Shown here piece after piece: positions 18,947 through 25,531 of a stretch of 46,282 bases of DNA; positions within the stretch are counted from its first letter, which is position 1; every line of letters starts with the position of its first letter. The notes under the pieces are model-generated. The model saw only the letters and a list, made by a program, of their open reading frames with translations, did no database searches and was not told where the DNA came from. The position numbers were made by a program, and so were the translations under genes. This DNA comes from Victivallaceae bacterium. GTDB lineage: Bacteria; Verrucomicrobiota; Lentisphaeria; Victivallales; Victivallaceae. Location: NCBI GenBank assembly GCA_021647315.1, contig JAKIUY010000024.1:1-46282 (forward strand), given 5' to 3'.

Positions 18947-20020
18947 ATGAAAGCTATCGCTTTATTATCGAAAAAAGAGCAAATTGCGGCACTACTTGAG
19001 ACGCAGATATTGAAAGGAAAAATATCGCCCGGTGAAAAGCTTAACAGTGTCCGGCTTTTAGCGTCTAAATTTTCAGTCAGCACCAAAATAATCATTAATG
19101 CCTTTAATACCCTCGAACATAAACGACTGATTCGTCGCGAACATGGCAATGGCGTTTTTGTCCGTGGCAAAACTGCGGACGACACTATTGATGTCTGCCT
19201 GATGGGCTATCAGATATTCAAATCCCAGAACAACTACTTTACCAATCTAACTCGGATTGCGTTGCCACCATTCCTCCATGAAAAATTTGGTTTTGTCATT
19301 CGTATTGTTCCGGGCAGAGCAGATTTAACTGATAAACAATTTGAATATGAGATGAAAAAAATCGAGCAGCATCTTCATGTTGACTGTCTGCTGATCAACG
19401 CTCCGACACTTAATAAAAAACAGATTGCAATTTGTATGAAACTGCGGACTCCGGTTATTTTTATCGGTGATTTTTCTACCGGTCTTTATCCTGAACTGCC
19501 CTATAATCAAATTGCCGGTAATAATGCCTGGCTTGGCGAAGAGACGGTTAGACAGGTAATTGAAGCCGAAAATTGTCGGGAATTAACCATCTATTCCGGC
19601 TCCATGGATCACTACTTCTACCGAAGATTTTACGATGGGGCGTTAAATGAGGCTCGGCGACTGGGCGTTGAGCCACACCTTGTTGAAATGCCCAAAGGAA
19701 TAACCAGCTCAATTCCTGTGAGTAAAAGAGCTGAAGTGTACAATGATAAAATTAACGAAGCCCAAGCAAACGGTTGGTGTAGCTGTCCGGCAATCAGTGC
19801 CGGAATTAAAACAAAAATGCTGTTCGAAACATTTGCCAGCCATGACATCAGCGTGCCTTTTTATCGGGGCAAAGAGTGTGAAAAATCATTTGAAGAACTC
19901 TTTGAAACAATTTATGCCAGAATTGAAACCGTAGTAAAAAATCCGCGGGATTATAGAAAAATCCGCCTGAAGCCAAAAATCAACGTGGAGGAGATGCCTA
20001 TGACTGAAAACTATCGATAA
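18947..20020 (+). CDS. GntR-family transcriptional regulator with LacI-like sensor, copy 1
   Basis: This 357-residue regulator has an N-terminal GntR winged helix (residues about 9-77: [20 protein letters not shown], then [18 protein letters not shown]) and a C-terminal region consistent with a periplasmic-binding-protein-like sugar sensor ([41 protein letters not shown]). It probably binds DNA as a dimer and responds to a sugar. AAGG lies upstream of the ATG. The protein encoded at 21556-22635 is nearly the same (close to nine residues in ten identical by eye). It is transcribed toward the pseudopilin gene, which it may control along with itself. Confidence 0.9.
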   Translation: MKAIALLSKKEQIAALLETQILKGKISPGEKLNSVRLLASKFSVSTKIIINAFNTLEHKRLIRREHGNGVFVRGKTADDTIDVCLMGYQIFKSQNNYFTNLTRIALPPFLHEKFGFVIRIVPGRADLTDKQFEYEMKKIEQHLHVDCLLINAPTLNKKQIAICMKLRTPVIFIGDFSTGLYPELPYNQIAGNNAWLGEETVRQVIEAENCRELTIYSGSMDHYFYRRFYDGALNEARRLGVEPHLVEMPKGITSSIPVSKRAEVYNDKINEAQANGWCSCPAISAGIKTKMLFETFASHDISVPFYRGKECEKSFEELFETIYARIETVVKNPRDYRKIRLKPKINVEEMPMTENYR

Positions 20021-20031
20021 TAAATAATGAC

Positions 20032-20124
20032 GGGGCAATATATTTTGCCATTCGCAGGGGTAAAAATCTTTTGCCCTTAAAACCAAAACAGAAGCAAAAT
20101 TGTAGGGGCAAAAAATCTTTTGCC
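20032..20124. repeat. Three REP-like palindromes between gntR and pseudopilin, copy 1
   Basis: Three short imperfect palindromes of one type lie in tandem: GGGGCAATATATTTTGCC (20032-20049), AGGGGTAAAAATCTTTTGCC (20056-20075, extending to 20077), and the best-formed one at 20102-20124, with GGCAAAA and TTTTGCC arms around AATC. They could form RNA hairpins in the gntR-pilin transcript or be decayed REP elements. The second module copy holds two of them at the equivalent place. Confidence 0.6.
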
Positions 20125-20157
20125 ATATATAAAAACAATAATATGGAGAACAAGAAA

Positions 20158-20883
20158 ATGAAGGCAACGAAAACAACACAACTCATTCGTAACAAGAAGT
20201 TTACATTAATAGAACTGCTCGTTGTAATCGCGATTATCGCCATTCTGGCGAGCATGTTACTGCCGGCACTGAATCAGGCAAGAGAGAAGGCAAGAAGCAT
20301 CGCATGCACCAATAATCTTAAACAGATTGGGCTGGGCTGGCATATGTATATCAGCGATAATAATGATTGGTTACTGCCGACTTTTGTCCCGACTGCACCA
20401 AGTGGTACTCAATGGTGGTATGTAGTATTGGTACGTAATGCTTACCTGGGAAAAACAAATCCAAATTTCCAATATTATCAGGTCAATAGGGCGCTAAATA
20501 ATGGCGGAGTAGCTCTTTTACGTTGTCCTTCTTTATACAAGCCTTTTCTTGAGTATTCTCTAAATAGTTCGACATATTTTATGCAACAAGTTGATAATAG
20601 AGTCACGGGAGCAACGCGCAGATGGCTCAAAATAGCCCAAGTTAAGCGACAAGCAAAAACTGTCTGCCTTGGTGATGCAAGTTATAAACCGAATATCGGC
20701 AGTTATCTTAAACCGATATCCGTTAATGCCGGTAGCGGTCGGGCCCCTTCAATTATTCATGGCGGCAGAGCCAATATTCTTTTCTATGATGGTCATGTCA
20801 AGGGTTATACCAGAAACGAACTTATCTCCGGATCAGCATGGCCTGACTATTCAACTCAATTTGCAAAGTGGAAACTTGAATAA
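20158..20883 (+). CDS. Pseudopilin-like protein with H-X9-DG motif, copy 1
   Basis: This 241-residue protein starts with a short basic leader and the type IV prepilin / type II secretion cleavage and helix segment ([20 protein letters not shown]), so it should be cut by a prepilin peptidase just before the FTLIE and anchored by one helix. The C-terminal globular part contains LRCPS and ends with a histidine followed after nine residues by DG ([17 protein letters not shown]). The start at 20158 was chosen because GGAGAA sits 8 bases upstream, whereas the ATG at 20143 overlaps that site. Such proteins occur in large families in Lentisphaerota. It probably helps build a secretion pseudopilus or anchors at the cell surface. 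Confidence 0.88.
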   Translation: MKATKTTQLIRNKKFTLIELLVVIAIIAILASMLLPALNQAREKARSIACTNNLKQIGLGWHMYISDNNDWLLPTFVPTAPSGTQWWYVVLVRNAYLGKTNPNFQYYQVNRALNNGGVALLRCPSLYKPFLEYSLNSSTYFMQQVDNRVTGATRRWLKIAQVKRQAKTVCLGDASYKPNIGSYLKPISVNAGSGRAPSIIHGGRANILFYDGHVKGYTRNELISGSAWPDYSTQFAKWKLE

Positions 20884-21028
20884 TGCTTAACGGGTTATGG
20901 AGAATAATTTATAGTGAGAAGACTATACCCGCAAGAAAAAGTTTTTTACTCGCAGATCATGCTCAAGGTTTAGCAATATTTCTATGCTAGAACTTTAAGA
21001 CAAAGTTATTAATTTGGGACAAGATATT

Positions 21029-21329
21029 ATGAAAAAATTTAAACATTTTCTGTTCGGCGGGATCGTTGGGACATTACTGTTACCGCAAATCACACTGGGG
21101 GCTGATGACAATGTGGTCTTTAAAACCTGATGTCTGGCATCGAGCGATTTTTTCATGGGAAGTCAAATCTGGCAGAGATGCCTTAGTCAAATGTTATGTT
21201 GACGATAAACAGATCAATAAAAAAGCTGCTGTCTTGAAAAACTTCATTCCTGAAAAAGCAGGTTTATTGCTGCCTGGAGCAGCCAGATATATTTCGCCAT
21301 CATTTGATATCGGCAAAAAAGTGCACTAA
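21029..21329 (+). pseudogene. Broken LamG-like secreted protein, copy 1
   Basis: The gene starts with a signal peptide like that of copy 2 (FLFGGIVGTLLLPQITLGA) but stops after 33 codons at 21128-21130. Comparison with copy 2 shows that 356 bp are missing exactly between two occurrences of TTAAAACCT (23627-23635 and 23983-23991 in copy 2), leaving a single TTAAAACCT. As 356 is not a multiple of three, the frame is lost. The remaining C-terminal part (LKPDVWHRAIFSWEVKSGRD) continues in another frame to about 21253, where it stops resembling copy 2, and ends at 21329. The gene cannot make the secreted protein. Confidence 0.9.
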
Positions 21330-21330
21330 T

Positions 21331-21465
21331 ATCGAAGTGAATCAATCATGAAGATAATATCAGTCTTGCCGAATCACTCCCGTTCGATTTGAAAAAGGGA
21401 CAACGTTACGTAGTGCTTGAATATATAAAAAATCGACATTACTTACTCGTTTACTCATTAAAAAA
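21331..21465 (+). pseudogene. Unidentified gene-tail fragment
   Basis: Between the broken LamG gene and the second promoter, a frame without a start reads DNISLAESLPFDLKKGQR followed by YVVLEYIKN. It looks like the tail of a beta-sandwich protein but belongs to no family I can name. The adjoining unrelated stretch from about 21255 (KAGLLLPGAARYISPSFD) may come from the same lost gene. This is evidence for a second rearrangement inside the module. The call is weak. Confidence 0.25.
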
Positions 21466-21483
21466 AATATCAAAAAACTTTTG

Positions 21484-21519
21484 GAAACAGTTGCAAATTG
21501 TTTCAGATTGTTGTATAAT
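21484..21519 (+). promoter_or_regulatory. gntR promoter and inverted-repeat operator, copy 2
   Basis: TTGCAA (21491-21496), a 17-base spacer and TATAAT (21514-21519) repeat the copy 1 promoter with one base change in the spacer. The inverted repeat GAAACA (21484-21489) / TGTTTC (21499-21504) is also fully kept, while the neighbouring genes have diverged more. Keeping both arms suggests both regulators read the same site. Confidence 0.75.
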
Positions 21520-21555
21520 AGAAAATAGTAAGTAATCAATTTAAGGTTTAAGACC

Positions 21556-22635
21556 ATGGAAACCATCGCTTTATTATCGAAAAAAGAGCAAATTGCGGCA
21601 TTGCTTGAGGCGCAGATATTGAAAGGTAAAATATCGCCCGGAGAAAAGCTGAACAGTGTCCGGCTTTTAGCGTCAAAATTTTCGGTCAGCACCAAAATAA
21701 TCATTGATGCCTTCAATATTCTTGAACACAAAAGACTGATTCGCCGCGAACATGGCAATGGCGTTTTTGTCCGTGGCAAAACTGCAGGCGACACTATTGA
21801 TGTCTGCCTGATGGGCTATCAGATATTCAAATCCCAGAACAACTACTTTACCAATCTAACTCGGATTGCGTTGCCACCATTCCTCCATGAAAAATTTGGT
21901 TTTGTCATTCGTATTGTTCCTGGCAGAGAAGATTTAACTGATAAACAATTTGAATATGAGATGAAAAAAGTTGAGCAGCACCTCCATGTTGACTGTCTGC
22001 TAATCAATGCCCCGACATTGAATAAGAAACAAATTTCAATTTGTATGAAGTTGAAGACTCCGGTCATTTTCATCGGTGACTTCTCAGCGGGGCTTTATCC
22101 TGAATTGCCGTACAATCAGATTTCCGGCAATAATAGCTGGCTGGGAACAGAAACGGTCCGACAAGCTACAGAACTTGAAAATTGTCGGGAATTAACTCTC
22201 TATTCGGGTTCCATGGATCACTACTTCTACCGTAAATTTTACGATGGCGCGTTAAATGAAGCCAGGCGACTGGGCGTTGAGTTACACTTAGTTGAAATGC
22301 CCAAGGGCATAACAAGCTCCATTCCTGTTGGTAAAAGAGCAAAAATATACAGGGACAAAATTACCGAAGCCAAAGCAAATGGTTGGTGCAATTGTCCAGC
22401 TATCAGTACCGGAATTAAAGAAGAAATAATATTTGAAACATTTGCCAGTCATGACATCAATGTGCCTTTTTATCAGGGCAAAGAGTGTGAAAAATCATTT
22501 GAAGAACTTTTTGAAACAATTTATGCGAGAATTGAGACCGTGGTAAAAAATCCGCAGGATTATAAAAAAATCCGTCTGAAACCAAAAATAAACGTGGAGA
22601 AAATGCCGATGGCAGAAATCATTGACAATGTATAA
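21556..22635 (+). CDS. GntR-family transcriptional regulator with LacI-like sensor, copy 2
   Basis: This 359-residue protein is a close paralogue of the regulator at 18947-20020. The winged-helix half differs at only a few positions (for example K2E, A3T, T25A and N51D), so the DNA-binding specificity should be the same. Most differences fall in the C-terminal half, around [17 protein letters not shown] and the [20 protein letters not shown] stretch, where a ligand would be sensed. AAGG precedes the ATG. It is followed by REP-like palindromes, a pseudopilin and an intact LamG-like protein, so this is the complete version of the module. Confidence 0.9.
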   Translation: METIALLSKKEQIAALLEAQILKGKISPGEKLNSVRLLASKFSVSTKIIIDAFNILEHKRLIRREHGNGVFVRGKTAGDTIDVCLMGYQIFKSQNNYFTNLTRIALPPFLHEKFGFVIRIVPGREDLTDKQFEYEMKKVEQHLHVDCLLINAPTLNKKQISICMKLKTPVIFIGDFSAGLYPELPYNQISGNNSWLGTETVRQATELENCRELTLYSGSMDHYFYRKFYDGALNEARRLGVELHLVEMPKGITSSIPVGKRAKIYRDKITEAKANGWCNCPAISTGIKEEIIFETFASHDINVPFYQGKECEKSFEELFETIYARIETVVKNPQDYKKIRLKPKINVEKMPMAEIIDNV

Positions 22636-22639
22636 CACA

Positions 22640-22685
22640 GGAGCAATATATTTTGCCATTCGCAGGGGTAAAAAATCTTTTGACA
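22640..22685. repeat. Two REP-like palindromes between gntR and pseudopilin, copy 2
   Basis: GGAGCAATATATTTTGCC (22640-22657) and a second element at 22664-22685 (AGGGGTAAAAAATC followed by TTTTGACA) match the first two elements of copy 1. The third element of copy 1, and the approximately 50 bases that carry it, are absent. Confidence 0.55.
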
Positions 22686-22718
22686 TATATAATAACCCGT
22701 AAAAAGGAGAAAGTAAAA

Positions 22719-22763
22719 ATGAAGGCAGTAAAAATGAAGGCAGTAAAAATGAAGGCAGTAAAA
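22719..22763 (+). repeat. Three perfect 15-bp repeats at the start of the pseudopilin gene
   Basis: The unit ATGAAGGCAGTAAAA occurs three times without a mismatch (22719, 22734, 22749), encoding MKAVK three times. Each unit carries an in-frame ATG. Only the first is properly placed behind AAAGGAGA. Copy 1 of the gene has one related unit (MKATK). This is a recent slippage expansion that lengthens the basic leader in front of the prepilin cleavage site. Confidence 0.9.
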
Positions 22764-23465
22764 AACACGCAACATGTTAAAAACAAGAAGTTTACATTAA
22801 TAGAATTGCTCGTTGTAATCGCAATTATTGCCATTCTGGCCAGTATGTTACTACCGGCACTGAATCAGGCACGGGAGAAGGCAAGAAGCATCTCCTGCAC
22901 CAATAATCTTAAACAGATTGGCCTGGGCTGGAATATGTATATCAATGATCATGATGACTGGTTACTGCCGACTTTTGTCCCGACTTTACCCAGCGGCAAT
23001 CAATATTGGTTTGTGGTAATGGTACGAAATGGTTATCTGGGCAAAACGGTTCCAAATTTTCAGTCTTATCAGGTTGGCAGAACGGTAGGTCGTGGTGGAA
23101 TACCACTTTTACGCTGCCCTTCAAGTCATCCGCTTATGCGTACCGATCTTTCAACTTATTATATGCAGCACGTCGGTAATGGAACTGCCGCTAGTCAAAA
23201 ACCCACGTATAAAATAGCCCAGATTAAACGCCAAGGTAAAACTGTCCTAATTGGTTGTGCAGAATACCGCGGTACCCCAGGCAGTTACTTAAGATGGGTA
23301 TCAGTCAACAGTGGTTCAAGCACTGCACCAAGCATAATTCACAATGGTGCGACTAATATACTGTTTTTTGATGGACATGTTAAAAGCTATCGTCGTCCTG
23401 AAATCATCGACGGAGTTGGTTGGCCTGCGTATGAAAATGCCAGCGCAAAATGGAAAAAAGAGTAA
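22719..23465 (+). CDS. Pseudopilin-like protein with H-X9-DG motif, copy 2
   Basis: This 248-residue paralogue of the protein at 20158-20883 has the same prepilin segment ([20 protein letters not shown]) behind a leader expanded by repeats, and the same H-X9-DG end ([17 protein letters not shown]). The first 100 residues are nearly identical between copies. The middle, around [20 protein letters not shown], is much more variable, which could be a cargo- or partner-recognition surface. AAAGGAGA lies just upstream of the first ATG. It is probably expressed with gntR copy 2 and with the secreted LamG-like gene downstream. The role in secretion or surface anchoring is inferred. Confidence 0.88.
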   Translation: MKAVKMKAVKMKAVKNTQHVKNKKFTLIELLVVIAIIAILASMLLPALNQAREKARSISCTNNLKQIGLGWNMYINDHDDWLLPTFVPTLPSGNQYWFVVMVRNGYLGKTVPNFQSYQVGRTVGRGGIPLLRCPSSHPLMRTDLSTYYMQHVGNGTAASQKPTYKIAQIKRQGKTVLIGCAEYRGTPGSYLRWVSVNSGSSTAPSIIHNGATNILFFDGHVKSYRRPEIIDGVGWPAYENASAKWKKE

Positions 23466-23535
23466 ACTAATAATAAAATACCTCGCGCTTTATCAATATT
23501 TATCTAATAAAATTACTAAACAGGAAAGGAATATT

Positions 23536-24240
23536 ATGCCAAAATTAAAACATTTACTGCTCGGTGGAATCGTTGGCGCATTGTTGTTACCGCAGATCTC
23601 ACTCGGAGCGGATGACAATGTTGTCTTTAAAACCTCTTTTGAAGATGATTTATCCTCAAACAAGGAGCTTAAAATCACCTTTGAAAATGCTGCAAAGCTA
23701 GATAGTGAGGTTGCCATTCACGGGGAAAAGTCGCTGAATCTACCCGAGGCTAATAAAAGGGCCGCGCTGCGCATTAAAGGTCTTAACTTCAACTGGAAAC
23801 AGGGGGCTATCGGATTCAGTTTTAAATTACGCAAAATGGATTGGCGGATTTTCTGCGCAGTCAGTGCGCAACAGACCGATCAACCCGGCAAACTTGGCTT
23901 CACCATTTCGAGTAACGGTAAACATTTTCTCTTTGGCTGTGGCAATAAACCGGGACAGAGAGCCTATTTCAGACATAGTACATTAAAACCTGATGTCTGG
24001 CACCGAGTGGTTTTCTCATGGGAAGTCAAATCTGGCAGAGATGCCTTGGTCAAATGTTATATTGACGGCAAACAGATTAATAAAAAAGCTGCAGTCTTGA
24101 AAAATTTCATTCCTGCAAATTTCACCAAGACAAATCCGACAAATATTGTTTTAGGTCAATATAACAGCCTGAATGGACCAAAAGGATTTAACGGTTATTT
24201 CGATGCCTTCATTATCTACAACACCCCGCACACACCTTGA
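23536..24240 (+). CDS. Secreted LamG / concanavalin-like protein, copy 2 (intact)
   Basis: This 234-residue protein has a clear signal peptide (MPKLKHLLLGGIVGALLLPQ, with likely cleavage after LGA near residue 25) and a single LamG-type beta-sandwich: SFEDDLSSNKELKI, RAALRIKGLNFNWKQGAIGF, LKPDVWHRVVFSWEV, and CYIDGKQINKKAA, ending in FNGYFDAFIIYN. Such domains bind carbohydrate or protein. Many PVC proteins carry one at the front of a large enzyme, so this could be a stand-alone binding protein or a shortened one. The start at 23536 is placed behind GGAAAGGA. The esterase gene begins four bases after the stop. Confidence 0.8.
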   Translation: MPKLKHLLLGGIVGALLLPQISLGADDNVVFKTSFEDDLSSNKELKITFENAAKLDSEVAIHGEKSLNLPEANKRAALRIKGLNFNWKQGAIGFSFKLRKMDWRIFCAVSAQQTDQPGKLGFTISSNGKHFLFGCGNKPGQRAYFRHSTLKPDVWHRVVFSWEVKSGRDALVKCYIDGKQINKKAAVLKNFIPANFTKTNPTNIVLGQYNSLNGPKGFNGYFDAFIIYNTPHTP

Positions 24241-24244
24241 CTAG

Positions 24245-25351
24245 ATGAATAACTGGGATATAAAAAATCTCTGTAACCGACCAGAATACAGAGTTATTGA
24301 AGAAAGCGCTGAATACAAAGCAGTTATTTTTGAAAATGAACCGTTCCATGGTCAGCCAACAGAAGTTTTTGCATATATTGGAATTCCTCAAGCGATCAAA
24401 CAACCAGTTCCCGGTATGGTATGCATTCATGGCGGCGGAGGAAAAGCATTCAAAGAATGGGTAGAGCTTTGGGTAAAACGCGGTTATGCCGCCATAGCCA
24501 TGGATATTGGGGGGTTAGGCATTGATGAAAAACGCCTTGAAAAAGCCGGTCCGGGACAGGATCACGAAGCCAAATTCGGCACCGAGCTGGCCTGGGAAGA
24601 TTTATGGACATATCATGCGGTCGCGGCTGTTATCCGTGCCAACAGCCTGTTAAGCAGTTTTGACAACATTGATGCAGAGAAAATCGGTGTCACCGGCATC
24701 AGCTGGGGTGGTTTCCTCACCTGCATTGTTGCGGGAATCGACAACCGTTTCAAATGTGCAATTCCAGTCTATGGCTGTGGTTTTTTACAGGATAACAGTG
24801 CGAATGAGTGGTTGGAATTGTTTGCGAAGATGACGCCGGCACGGAAAGCATGGTGGCATGAACATTGTGATCCGTCAGTTTATATTGAAAATGCCACAAT
24901 GCCAATGCTCTTTATAACCGGCACCAATGATTTTGCCTATCCGCTGGACAGCTTGAAGAAAACCTGTTCATTGCCGAAAGGTTCTGTAACTCTGTGCGTC
25001 AAGCTGGAAATGCCGCATGGTCATGTGGAAGGCTGGATGCCGGATGATGCCGGAATATTTGCAGATGCTATTTTATTAGGCGAAAAATCATTGCCCAAAA
25101 TTAGTGATTTAAGCGTAGAGAATAAAAAAATATCCGCGATAGTTAGGTCATCAGACAAAATAGACAAGGCTTTGCTACTTTACAGTTGCGATTCAGGAAA
25201 ATGGCAAGGTAGAAAATGGCAACAGAGCGAAGCTGAATTTGATAATAATATAGTCAGTGCCGATTTGCCGGACAACGCAACGCTGTTTTTTCTCGCAATA
25301 GAAGATGAAAGAGGAGCGTACGTCAGCTCGGTTTATGAAGAAAGGAGTTAG
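24245..25351 (+). CDS. Alpha/beta hydrolase, acetyl esterase-like
   Basis: This 368-residue alpha/beta hydrolase has oxyanion segment MVCIHGGGGKAFKEW, nucleophile elbow GISWGG with S153, an acid in FITGTNDFAYP, and a histidine in MPHGHVEGW. It resembles acyl or acetyl esterases that remove acetyl groups from polysaccharides, and the glycosidase context supports this. There is no signal peptide. It starts four bases after the LamG-like stop with no obvious ribosome-binding site, so it is probably translationally coupled to that gene. It may be an intracellular deacetylase for imported oligosaccharides. The precise ester is unknown. Confidence 0.82.
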   Translation: MNNWDIKNLCNRPEYRVIEESAEYKAVIFENEPFHGQPTEVFAYIGIPQAIKQPVPGMVCIHGGGGKAFKEWVELWVKRGYAAIAMDIGGLGIDEKRLEKAGPGQDHEAKFGTELAWEDLWTYHAVAAVIRANSLLSSFDNIDAEKIGVTGISWGGFLTCIVAGIDNRFKCAIPVYGCGFLQDNSANEWLELFAKMTPARKAWWHEHCDPSVYIENATMPMLFITGTNDFAYPLDSLKKTCSLPKGSVTLCVKLEMPHGHVEGWMPDDAGIFADAILLGEKSLPKISDLSVENKKISAIVRSSDKIDKALLLYSCDSGKWQGRKWQQSEAEFDNNIVSADLPDNATLFFLAIEDERGAYVSSVYEERS

Positions 25352-25434
25352 AAGTTAGAAGCTAGACAAGTTGTGTAATAACGCCCCAAGTATGGATAAA
25401 AATTTAATCCGCGTTTAATACGACCCGCCGAAAA

Positions 25435-25452
25435 GCGAAAAAGCATTTTCGC
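25435..25452 (+). terminator. Hairpin after the esterase gene
   Basis: GCGAAAA (25435-25441) pairs perfectly with TTTTCGC (25446-25452) around a four-base AGCA loop. It lies between the esterase and the next secreted protein. No T-tract follows directly, though a run of eight T occurs about 35 bases on, so this may be an attenuator or a processing site rather than a classical terminator. Confidence 0.4.
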
Positions 25453-25531
25453 ACTCCCAAATGGCAACGTCTCGGAATAACGATTTTTTTTGGAGTGATC
25501 ATTCACCGCTTAACAGATAAAAGGAAAAGAG

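Noticed and set aside
18805-19185. Reverse-strand open frame over the gntR start, present in both module copies (also 21360-21794)
   Set aside because: It is the mirror of a well-supported GntR gene; its conservation in both copies follows from the duplication of the forward gene.
20071-20157. Upstream in-frame extension of pseudopilin copy 1
   Set aside because: It runs through the REP-like palindromes and would place about 30 extra residues before the prepilin leader, whereas the ATG at 20158 has a good ribosome-binding site.
18860-22640. The module duplication as an assembly artefact
   Set aside because: The two copies differ at many scattered positions, contain different third genes and different repeat numbers, and so are true diverged paralogues.
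22719-22763. 15-bp repeats as a CRISPR-like array
   Set aside because: The units are directly adjacent with no spacers and are translated as MKAVK.
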